From the NCBI RefSeq assembly GCF_001432305.1, contig NZ_KQ483358.1:3560406-3624405 (forward strand): DNA of 64,000 nt. The letters run 5' to 3'. Every line of letters starts with the position of its first letter. The first letter of the stretch is position 1. Under the pieces are notes generated by a model. It did not search any database, was not told where the DNA came from, and worked only from the letters and a program-made list of their open reading frames with translations. A program made the translations under genes and the position numbers. Shown piece by piece: positions 10,640-17,901 of this stretch. Origin of the DNA: Curvibacter sp. PAE-UM (GTDB lineage: Bacteria; Pseudomonadota; Gammaproteobacteria; Burkholderiales; Burkholderiaceae_C).

Positions 10640-10831
10640 TCAAGCACCGGACAGGTTCTTGAAGATATGCCGCGCCAGCGCCCGCCAGAAATCAGCCCCC
10701 GAGTGCTCGCTGGCCAGGCGCGACACATCCCCATAGCCCTTGTGCAGGATGATGCCGATGATCAGCACCAGCAGCGCGATGGCCACGATCTGCAGCACGG
10801 TCTTGAAGATCGCGTCGGCGCGTGCGCTCAT
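10640..10831 (-). CDS. Small single-pass membrane protein of unknown function
   Basis: This 63-residue protein has a short charged start (MSARADAIFK) and one strongly hydrophobic helix at about residues 11-29 followed by an amphipathic tail. The start overlaps the stop of the upstream DUF488 gene by four bases (ATGA), a sign of translational coupling and the main reason to believe the gene. I do not recognise the family. Confidence 0.55.
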   Translation of the reverse strand: MSARADAIFKTVLQIVAIALLVLIIGIILHKGYGDVSRLASEHSGADFWRALARHIFKNLSGA

Positions 10832-11217
10832 GGTGCCACCCGCGCGCCGTGTTCAGCCAGCAGCTCGCGCAGCACCGAGCGGTGGCAGTGCGCCTCGTCC
10901 TCGCAATAACAGCCCACCGAGAAATGGCTCTGCTGCGAGAGCGTGGCCAGCAGGCTCAGCGCGTGGCTGGCCTCGGGTGCGGCCATCTCCTTGCGGTAAC
11001 GCTGGGTGAAGGCCTTCCACTGCGCAGGGGTCTCGGCCTCCTGCCCCAGCTTCATGGTCTCCACGCTGGGTGCCAGATTGGGGAACCAGACGTCGTACCA
11101 GTTCTGGCGCGCGAACTCGGCCTTGGGCACACCCCGTGGCGGGCGGCGCACCGTGCCGATGCGTGTGCCTTCATCGGGCAAGCGCGGGTTGCCTAGGCGG
11201 ACGATGTGGACGGTCAT
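10828..11217 (-). CDS. DUF488 (YeaO-like) family protein
   Basis: A 129-residue soluble protein with the family C-terminal motif GCYCEDEAHCHRSVLRELL and the N-terminal pattern MTVHIVRLGNPR. DUF488 proteins have unknown function; the conserved C-x-C and C-H-R residues suggest a metal or nucleotide-related role. AAGGAG lies upstream of the ATG. The gene borders the low-GC mobile region on its 5' side and appears intact. Confidence 0.82.
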   Translation of the reverse strand: MTVHIVRLGNPRLPDEGTRIGTVRRPPRGVPKAEFARQNWYDVWFPNLAPSVETMKLGQEAETPAQWKAFTQRYRKEMAAPEASHALSLLATLSQQSHFSVGCYCEDEAHCHRSVLRELLAEHGARVAP

Positions 11218-11239
11218 GACTTGGCTCCTTCCATGATTC

Positions 11240-11548
11240 CTTGCAACAGGTACAGCGCAGGCATTCGATCAACCGCAGGATGGAGTTGCAGTGAGTCGTC
11301 GTGCAGACCTTCGTCGCGCCGGCAAGCCTGGGGACCCTCGACATGCACAAAGCGAGAAGGCGGCCCTGGCTACTGCAGATGTTCAGCAGCCGCTTGTATT
11401 GATTGGCGCACCGGTGACGCAGATTCCATGTCGGCACGGGACTACACAGATCCCACCTCAGATGCCGGATATACGACTGCAGGCGCTTTACCCAATGGTC
11501 CCCACTCGATCAGTTTCTTGCGCTTGAGGGGGAGTCCATATATGAAAG
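11240..11548 (+). mobile_element. Right-end remnant of an IS1111-type (IS110 family) element, no transposase left
   Basis: No credible gene lies in this 300-bp stretch. Its right edge carries GGGGGAGTCC at 11528-11537 followed by ATATATG, and this abuts an attC R'' site at 11549-11555. The reverse complement GGACTCCCCC occurs at 63567-63576 just before the IS110-family transposase at the other end of the window, so the two look like opposite subterminal repeats of related elements. IS1111 members have a long non-coding right end that encodes a bridge RNA. A remnant of that right end is my reading; the left boundary is a guess, as no transposase C-terminus is recognisable. Confidence 0.5.
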
Positions 11549-11555
11549 GTTAGGT
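11549..11555 (-). other. Truncated attC: R'' site of the LprI-like cassette
   Basis: On the minus strand this is ACCTAAC, a perfect RYYYAAC, ten bases after the stop of the cassette gene. It is the exact reverse complement of GTTAGGT, the core site that begins the same cassette at 12009-12015. That self-match is what cassette circularisation predicts. The rest of the attC (hairpin and R') is missing, replaced by the IS-like end. Confidence 0.6.
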
Positions 11556-11565
11556 GTCATTGCCC

Positions 11566-12003
11566 CTATCGCGAATGCGGCTGCAAGTAATATGTGCGCC
11601 GAATAGTCTCAACCTCCATGCACGCAATCGCATGAAACGAATTTAAGCCAGTCCCTTGGGCCATTTTTTCGCCAGCGTACGTGCAATGAGCATCTCTGAA
11701 CTGAATCCAAGCACGCTGTGCTCTGACGAGATTCTGTTCTTCATGCAATTGACCATGCGACTTCAACTGCTTCCTTGCGGCGCTATAAACAACGTTCAAT
11801 TGATCGTCCGCAAGCTTATAGAACTCGCTTGCGCACTGAACAGCTGTAGCCTCGGGACACACCCTAACCGGAATCGGTGCGTCTCGAATGTCACGCAACA
11901 ACTCCGGTGGGAAAGCGAGCGGCTCTCCGGCCGCCAACACACCGGCACTGAGACTGACCGATATCAAGAACACTGCGGCTCGCAAAACGTCGGAAACTGA
12001 CAT
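11566..12003 (-). CDS. LprI/DUF1311-like periplasmic protein carried as an integron cassette
   Basis: With the ATG at 12003 the protein has 145 residues: a signal peptide to about residue 25 (AGVLAAG), then a domain of the DUF1311 / LprI type. This is recognised from LNVVYSAARKQL, LVRAQRAWIQFRDAHC and paired cysteines. Some LprI-family proteins inhibit lysozyme; others are uncharacterised. The ATG lies six bases after an integron core site, so the cassette boundary sets the start; a longer in-frame extension would run through the attC and is rejected. GC content is well below the chromosome. Confidence 0.75.
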   Translation of the reverse strand: MSVSDVLRAAVFLISVSLSAGVLAAGEPLAFPPELLRDIRDAPIPVRVCPEATAVQCASEFYKLADDQLNVVYSAARKQLKSHGQLHEEQNLVRAQRAWIQFRDAHCTYAGEKMAQGTGLNSFHAIACMEVETIRRTYYLQPHSR

Positions 12004-12008
12004 GTGAC

Positions 12009-12083
12009 ACCTAACGTCGGAGCGCACTGGACGCCGCAAGCGCGAAGCGCTGGAGGCGGTCCGCGTGCCGCGAAATGTTAGAG
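12009..12083 (-). other. Integron attC recombination site (complete)
   Basis: On the minus strand the 75-bp site begins with R'' CTCTAAC (12077-12083) and ends with core R' GTTAGGT (12009-12015), which fits GTTRRRY. The inside folds on itself: a central perfect hairpin with arms AGCGC and GCGCT around TTC, flanked by imperfect arms with unpaired bases, as in attC. It separates two same-strand cassette genes and lies six bases before the second start codon. R'' matches the core that starts the upstream cassette (GTTAGAG), not the one that follows. Confidence 0.78.
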
Positions 12084-12150
12084 CGCATTGCCGATAGCAA
12101 CATCGCCAGGCTGGAGGGAAACAATTCAACTAAAGGGACCCACATAGCCG

Positions 12151-12405
12151 TCATTTGGACGCTCCTGGAACGAAGCCACCCCAACCGGTTTGAACAATTG
12201 AAAACTCAATTGTTCTCGTTTGATCTGGCAATACAACATCGGCAACCAACATCCAGTTTTTTCCAGAGATCTCCGGCCGATTCACAACGCGAATGGAATA
12301 TGTGTGTCCGTCAGGCCCCTGAAAAGTCGGCAACGTTGCGACCATGTGCGCCAGCGCCTTTGCGGCGATTTCACCGACGGCTATGAGTTCTTCTTCGGGA
12401 GTCAT
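12151..12405 (-). CDS. Hypothetical 84-residue cassette protein
   Basis: The protein begins MTPEEELIAVGEIAAKALAH and continues with alternating strands (HTYSIRVVNR, NWMLVADVVLP, TIEFSIVQTG), so a small alpha-beta fold is likely. No signal peptide or membrane helix is seen and I do not recognise a family. The ATG is nine bases after a GTTAGAG core site and the stop is about 70 bases before attC R''. It fills the first cassette next to the attI-like site. GC content is low. Both the gene and its start are supported mainly by cassette geometry. Confidence 0.62.
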   Translation of the reverse strand: MTPEEELIAVGEIAAKALAHMVATLPTFQGPDGHTYSIRVVNRPEISGKNWMLVADVVLPDQTRTIEFSIVQTGWGGFVPGASK

Positions 12406-12414
12406 GACAATGCC

Positions 12415-12456
12415 CTCTAACTAGATATAGACCGCAAAAGTGCGGAATAACATGGC
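12415..12456 (-). other. attI-like integron insertion site without an integrase gene
   Basis: On the minus strand: GCCATGTTATTCCGC, then a small inverted repeat (CCGCA...TGCGG), an AT-rich stretch and the core GTTAGAG at 12415-12421, directly before the first cassette. The order (ATGTTA motif, short hairpin, AT-rich run, GTTAG core) resembles attI1. Unlike attC there is no matching R'' partner upstream. An integrase gene would be expected on the plus strand from about 12.6 kb, but rsmD is there instead. Confidence 0.42.
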
Positions 12457-12588
12457 CGAGTGTTCATCGTGTGCGCATCCCCTGATGCAGCTAAGTGCTT
12501 GTTTTGCAAGAGCATTATCCATGCGGGCAGGCAGCCGGCAAGCCATTAACAAACCGTGAAACCCGGCAAAACCGCGGAATAACATGGC
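12442..12588. repeat. 15-bp direct repeat in the gene-free gap 12406-12719
   Basis: GCGGAATAACATGGC occurs at 12442-12456 and again at 12574-12588. The bases next to both copies are also partly similar, with a TTTTGC-like run and a GTTA further on. The second copy could be a diverged duplicate of the attI-like site or an integrase-binding direct repeat. Otherwise I see no gene, hairpin terminator or promoter in 12457-12719. Confidence 0.55.
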
Positions 12589-12719
12589 AGCGCCACGGAG
12601 CCTGCGGCGTCAGCGGCACTGCAAGTTCTTGATTTCATTCGGTGTTTTCGTGGATCTGCTGCTGCGGGCGCATGAACAGATCCGACCAACCCCGCAAGCA
12701 GGCTAAAAGGAATGCAGCT

Positions 12720-13370
12720 TCAGCTGCGTTGCAGCAGATGCGCGTGCACCGCACCGGCCTTCAGATGCCGGTACAGCGTTAGCCCCAGCGGCGCCAGCTG
12801 CTCTTCGTTCCAGGCACTCGGCGCTTCAAGATAGATGTAGCCCTCTGGCGCCAAGGCGCGCGCGGCAGCCTGCAAGGCCGGCTCGAACAGGTTCGCGTCA
12901 AAGGGCGGATCGAGGAAGACCAGGTCGGCACTGGCGGCCGGCCAAGCCTTCAGCGCCGCGATGCCTTCGCCGCGCTGCACCTGCACGGCGCCCGCCTGCA
13001 GTTGCTCCTTGCTCTTGCGGAGTTGCGCCACCAGGGTGCTGTCCTGCTCCACCAGCGTCACTTCCTTGGCACCGCGCGAGGCGGCTTCGAAACCGAGAGC
13101 GCCGGTGCCGGCGAAGACGTCCAAGCAGCGCCAGCCCGTGAGGTCCTGGCCCAACCAGTTGAAGAGGGTTTCTCGCACGCGGTCGGGTGTGGGGCGCAGG
13201 CCGGGTTTGTCGGCCACGGGCAGCTTGCTGCGTTTCCACTGGCCACCGATGATGCGCACCTCGCCGGCAGGTTGGCCCGTGAGCGGGCGACCCGCGGTTT
13301 TTTTCGCGGCTGGGGATTTGGCAGTCGCAGCGCGAGCGGAAGGCGCGGCAGTCTTGGAGGCGGCCCGCAT
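12720..13370 (-). CDS. rsmD: 16S rRNA (guanine966-N2)-methyltransferase
   Basis: RsmD methylates G966 of 16S rRNA on the 30S subunit. The 216-residue protein has about 35 basic, low-complexity residues, then the conserved RIIGGQWKRSKLPV start of the fold, RPTPDRVRETLFNWL, the SAM-binding DVFAGTGALGFEAASRGA and the catalytic NPPF-type motif as DPPF. Its ATG overlaps the stop of the antitoxin gene by one base, so it is probably translated with the toxin-antitoxin mRNA. The M16 peptidase genes often found beside rsmD lie just beyond the inserted TA pair. Confidence 0.93.
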   Translation of the reverse strand: MRAASKTAAPSARAATAKSPAAKKTAGRPLTGQPAGEVRIIGGQWKRSKLPVADKPGLRPTPDRVRETLFNWLGQDLTGWRCLDVFAGTGALGFEAASRGAKEVTLVEQDSTLVAQLRKSKEQLQAGAVQVQRGEGIAALKAWPAASADLVFLDPPFDANLFEPALQAAARALAPEGYIYLEAPSAWNEEQLAPLGLTLYRHLKAGAVHAHLLQRS

Positions 13371-13669
13371 CAGGAATGCGCCGTTTCTGCGTGCAGCTTG
13401 ATACCGAGCGCCGACATGACTTTAAGGATGGTGGCAAAGCTGGGATTGCCCTCGCCGGAGAGTGCCTTGTACAGGCTCTCGCGGCCCAGACCGGTGTCGT
13501 GCGCCAGTTGCGTCATGCCTTTGGCACGGGCGATGGTGCCCAGGGCCTTGGCGATGAAAGCCGCGTCATCGCCAGCCTCGTCCAGACAGGCCTGCAGATA
13601 GTCGACCATGTCTTCGTCGGTCTTGAGGTGTTCGGCGCTGTCCCATTTGCGCAGTTTGAGGCTGGCCAT
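13370..13669 (-). CDS. HigA-like antitoxin (HTH, HI1420-type addiction module antidote)
   Basis: A 99-residue protein with a helix-turn-helix at about residues 48-85 (MTQLAHDTGLGRESLYKALSGEGNPSFATILKVM) and the family start LRKWDSAEHLKTDEDMVDYLQACLDE. It would bind and neutralise the toxin encoded 12 bp upstream and repress the operon. The toxin-first order is usual for this family. Its stop overlaps the rsmD start. Confidence 0.88.
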   Translation of the reverse strand: MASLKLRKWDSAEHLKTDEDMVDYLQACLDEAGDDAAFIAKALGTIARAKGMTQLAHDTGLGRESLYKALSGEGNPSFATILKVMSALGIKLHAETAHS

Positions 13670-13681
13670 GAATCGATGCTC

Positions 13682-13972
13682 CTAAAGTTGCCGCGCCAGT
13701 GCCAGCGCGGTCTTGATGTCAGCGGCCTGCGTGGACTTGTCGCCACCGGCCAGCAGGATCACCAGCTCCACACCGCGCTGGGTGAAATACACGCGGTAAC
13801 CCGGTCCATGGTGTATGCGCATTTCCGAGACTCCTTCGCCCACGGGCGCGCAATCGCCGAAGTTGCCGTCTTCGGCCCGGTCGATGCGCACCTGCACCCG
13901 GCGCGCGGCCTGCCGGTCCTTCAGGCCGGCGAACCACGCATCGAAGACCTCGGTGGTGTGGATGGTCTTCAC
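13682..13972 (-). CDS. HigB/RelE-like toxin (HI1419-type)
   Basis: A 96-residue basic protein of the phage-derived Gp49-like / HigB group, recognised by FDAWFAGLKDRQAARRVQVRIDRAEDGNFGD and GPGYRVYFTQRG...LLAGGDKSTQAADI. Members are ribosome-dependent mRNA interferases. It is the first gene of the pair and follows a small palindrome that could be the autoregulatory operator. Function is inferred from the family. Confidence 0.88.
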   Translation of the reverse strand: MKTIHTTEVFDAWFAGLKDRQAARRVQVRIDRAEDGNFGDCAPVGEGVSEMRIHHGPGYRVYFTQRGVELVILLAGGDKSTQAADIKTALALARQL

Positions 13973-13982
13973 GGAACAGGAT

Positions 13983-14000
13983 TGTATATTTTGGGATACA
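13983..14000 (-). promoter_or_regulatory. Palindromic operator candidate upstream of the toxin-antitoxin pair
   Basis: Arms TGTAT and ATACA surround an 8-base spacer, 11 bases upstream of the toxin start, in a locally AT-rich stretch that also offers a TATACA -10-like hexamer on the minus strand. HigA-type antitoxins repress by binding such inverted repeats. Assignment to this antitoxin is inference. Confidence 0.5.
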
Positions 14001-14015
14001 CACCGTCAAGGCCGT

Positions 14016-15353
14016 TCAAGGCTGACCGCCGACCACCACCGTCACCATCCGGTCCGGCTGCAGCTTGCGCGCGAAGGCCGCGCGGATGTCGGCCACCGTC
14101 ACCTTGGCCACCTGCTGGGTCCAGGTGTCCAGGTAATCGAGCGGCAGGCCGTGGGCGGCGATGTTGGCCACGTTGTCCAGCAGCTTGCGGTTGTTGTCGA
14201 TGCGCAGGGCGAAGCCGCCCACCAGGTTGTCCTTGGCGGCTTTCAGCTCGGCTTCTGTGGGGCCGTCGGCCACGAAACGGCGCAGCACCTCGCGCGCCAC
14301 CTGCACGGCCTGCGCGGCCTGGTCGGGCCGCGTCTGCAGGCCGATGGTGAAGGCGCCGGCGTGCAGGCCGGGAGCGAAGTAGCTGTAGACGCTGTAGCTC
14401 AGACCGCGCTTCTCCCGCACCTCTTCCGTGAGGCGCGAGACGAAGCCGCCGCCCCCCAGGATGTAGTTGCCCACGGTCAGGGTGAAGAAATCCGGGTCGT
14501 CGCGTTTGAAGCCGGGCTGGCCGATCAGCACATGGGCCTGCGCAGAATCGAAGGGGATGTGCTTTTCCACCGCGGCGCTCAGCGGCTGCACCTCGGCCAC
14601 CGGGGGCAGCGCTTCGCAGGCAGCCGCGGGCAGGCGCGCGAGCAACTGCGTAACCAGTGCGTCGGCCTGCGCGCGCGTGACGGCGCCCACGATGCTCACC
14701 CTGGCGCGGCAGGGCTTGAGGTAACGCGCGTGCCAGGCCTGCATATCGGCCACGCTGATGCGCGCCAGGGTCTGCTCGTTGGTGTCGTGGCCATAGGGAT
14801 GGTTGCCGTACACGGCCTGGTTGAAGGTGCGGCCGGCGATGGTGGCCGGGCGGGTGTTGGCTTCGCGCAGTGCGGCCACCGTGCGCTCGCGCTCACGCGT
14901 CCACACGGCTTCGGGGTAGGCGGGTTCGGCCAGCTGGCGTGCCGCCAGGGCGGCAGCGCGGGCCAGCAGGTCGGGGTAGGTCAGCGAGCGCAGGGAGAAG
15001 CTCACGCGGTCGCCGCCATCGCTGCCGCCGAAGGACGCGCCGAGGTCGGCCCAGGCCTCGCCCAGGGCGTTCTCGTCCAGCGCCGGATCATTTCCTTTCG
15101 CGCGGATGCCCTTGCTCATCAAGCCCACGCTCGCCCCCGTCAGGCCGGCCTGGGCGGCCGGGTCGCGGCGGCCGCCGGCGTCGAACTCGATGCGCACGTC
15201 CACCATGGGCACGGTCGGGCTCTCCACCAGCCAGACGCCGGCGCCGCTGGCCTGGGTCCAGTGCTGGATGGGGATGCCGGCCTGGGCCAGACCGGCCAGA
15301 CCGAAGAGCAAGGCACAAGCTACGTTTTTGATAGCAATCATCTTGACTTTCAT
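14016..15353 (-). CDS. M16 peptidase homologue, non-catalytic partner
   Basis: The 445-residue protein has a signal peptide (cleavage near AQAG, residue 25) and the two-lobed M16 fold: GLTGASVGLMSKG, NHPYGHDTNEQTLARISVADMQAWH, and GGGGFVSRLTEEVREKRGLSYSVYS with the conserved R/Y pair of the second lobe. The zinc motif HxxEH is absent from the first lobe, so it should be the regulatory subunit of a heterodimer with the product of the gene immediately upstream (9-bp gap). Substrates of such periplasmic pairs are unknown. Confidence 0.88.
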   Translation of the reverse strand: MKVKMIAIKNVACALLFGLAGLAQAGIPIQHWTQASGAGVWLVESPTVPMVDVRIEFDAGGRRDPAAQAGLTGASVGLMSKGIRAKGNDPALDENALGEAWADLGASFGGSDGGDRVSFSLRSLTYPDLLARAAALAARQLAEPAYPEAVWTRERERTVAALREANTRPATIAGRTFNQAVYGNHPYGHDTNEQTLARISVADMQAWHARYLKPCRARVSIVGAVTRAQADALVTQLLARLPAAACEALPPVAEVQPLSAAVEKHIPFDSAQAHVLIGQPGFKRDDPDFFTLTVGNYILGGGGFVSRLTEEVREKRGLSYSVYSYFAPGLHAGAFTIGLQTRPDQAAQAVQVAREVLRRFVADGPTEAELKAAKDNLVGGFALRIDNNRKLLDNVANIAAHGLPLDYLDTWTQQVAKVTVADIRAAFARKLQPDRMVTVVVGGQP

Positions 15354-15362
15354 GGCCGTCCT

Positions 15363-16748
15363 TTAATGGCGGCTGCCGGCGGCTGGCTGGCGGCGCGGAC
15401 GGTTGGGGTCGGGTGGCTGCGGCAGCAGATGCGCCACGGTGAGTTGGTCCTCACCGAAATAACGGGCGGCCACGGACTGCACCTGGGCTGCGGTGACACC
15501 GCGCAGGCGCGCCAGCAGCTGGTCGTTGGTGTCCAGCGGAAGGCCCAGCACCCAGTAGGTGCCGATCTCGCGCGCCTGGTTGAAGAGCGAGTCGCGTTTG
15601 TAGACCTCGCTGGCGATCCACTGGGTCTTCACGCGCTCCAGCTCGGCCGCGCTGATGCCTTCACGGGCCACGCGCGCCACCTGCTCGCGCAATGCGGCTT
15701 CCACCTGGGCGGCCGTCTTGCCCGGGGCGGGCACACCGTCGAGCACGAACATCTGCGGGCCACGGCCCAGCAGGCCGTTGCTGGCGCCCGCGCTGTCGGC
15801 CACGCGGTCGCTGCCCTGGGTGAGTGCGCGCTCCAGGCGCGCGCCGCTGTAACCGTCGAGCACGGCGGCCAGCACGGTGAGGGCCAGGGCATCGTCGTTG
15901 GCCGGGTCGCTCTCGCTCAGCGAGCGCAGGCCCGGCACCTTGAAGGCCAGGCTCACATAGGCCTGGTCGGCCGGCGCCTTCACCGCCACGCGGCGCAGGC
16001 CGGCCTGCAGCGGCTCGGTGCGCGGCTTGCGTGCGGGCACGGCACGCGGTGCGATGCGGCCATAGTGCTTGTCCGCCAGGCGCTTGACCTGGGCGGCGTC
16101 CACGTCGCCCACCACCACCACCACGGCGTTGGCCGGCACGTACCACTTGCGGTAGAACTCGCGTGCGTCGTCGGGGGTCATGCTCTCCAGATCACTCATC
16201 CAGCCCACGATGGGTCGGCGGTAGGGCGAGGCCGTGTAGGCCGTGGCGTTGAGCGTTTCATACAGCAGGGCGCGCGGGTTGTCTTCGGTGCGCATGCGGC
16301 GCTCTTCCTTGACCACCTCGATTTCCTTCTTGAACTCGGCATCGGCCCAGCGGTTGTTGGCAAAACGGTCGGCCTCCAGCTTCATCACGTCTTCCAGGCG
16401 GGTGGCCGGGATCTGCTGGAAATAACCGGTGTAGTCCGTGCTGGTGAAGGCGTTCTCTCGCCCGCCCAGCGCCGCCACACGGCGCGAGAACTCGCCGGCC
16501 TTGAGCGTGCGCGTGCCCTTGAACAGCATGTGCTCCAGCACGTGGGCCACACCGCTGCTGCCGTCCACCTCGTCCATGGAGCCCACCCGCAACCAGACCA
16601 TGTGCACGGCTGTAGGGGCGCGCCGGTCGGGCTGGACGATGAGCGTCATGCCGTTTTCGAGGGTGTATTGCTGGGCACGTGGCTGCGCCAGGACCGGGGC
16701 CGCCAGCAGGGCAAAGAAGGCCAGAAGGAGGGGGGTGTAGCGTTTCAT
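15363..16748 (-). CDS. M16 family zinc metallopeptidase, catalytic subunit
   Basis: A 461-residue exported protein (signal peptide ending near VLAQP). The inverted zinc motif HVLEH is at about residues 70-74 and the distal glutamate lies in EIEVVKEERRM near residue 145. It also has NAFTSTDYTGYFQ. It should cleave peptides or unfolded proteins in the periplasm together with the HxxEH-lacking homologue downstream. The gene is divergent from ftsY with only 29 bp between the starts, so promoters must overlap the coding ends. Confidence 0.92.
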   Translation of the reverse strand: MKRYTPLLLAFFALLAAPVLAQPRAQQYTLENGMTLIVQPDRRAPTAVHMVWLRVGSMDEVDGSSGVAHVLEHMLFKGTRTLKAGEFSRRVAALGGRENAFTSTDYTGYFQQIPATRLEDVMKLEADRFANNRWADAEFKKEIEVVKEERRMRTEDNPRALLYETLNATAYTASPYRRPIVGWMSDLESMTPDDAREFYRKWYVPANAVVVVVGDVDAAQVKRLADKHYGRIAPRAVPARKPRTEPLQAGLRRVAVKAPADQAYVSLAFKVPGLRSLSESDPANDDALALTVLAAVLDGYSGARLERALTQGSDRVADSAGASNGLLGRGPQMFVLDGVPAPGKTAAQVEAALREQVARVAREGISAAELERVKTQWIASEVYKRDSLFNQAREIGTYWVLGLPLDTNDQLLARLRGVTAAQVQSVAARYFGEDQLTVAHLLPQPPDPNRPRRQPAAGSRH

Positions 16749-16777
16749 AGAATGCTCTGATTCTAAGAACGCCCCAT

Positions 16778-17737
<960 letters not shown>

Positions 17738-17901
17738 GCATTTCTTCACGCTTGGCGCACGTACGCAGCGCCAGCTGACGCAGAACGGCCTGTCCATGCC
17801 TCAATGAGGGGTGGCAAACCTTGTAGGATGGAGACGCGAGGCCGAAAATTTTCAAGCCATCTCCTATTGATCGCCCCGCGCAGGAGTTTGTCACCGACCG
17901 G

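Noticed and set aside
11291..11527. A 78-codon plus-strand frame beside the LprI-like cassette
   Set aside because: It lies in the region read as the non-coding right end of an IS1111-type element and shows no family features or ribosome site.
12075..12386. A 103-codon plus-strand frame
   Set aside because: It overlaps the attC hairpin and runs antisense to the cassette gene, whose ends match integron sites.
13815..16760. A 981-codon open frame on the plus strand opposite the M16 peptidase genes
   Set aside because: It is the antisense shadow of two well-supported peptidase genes; long antisense frames are common in GC-rich DNA and the protein has no recognisable motif.
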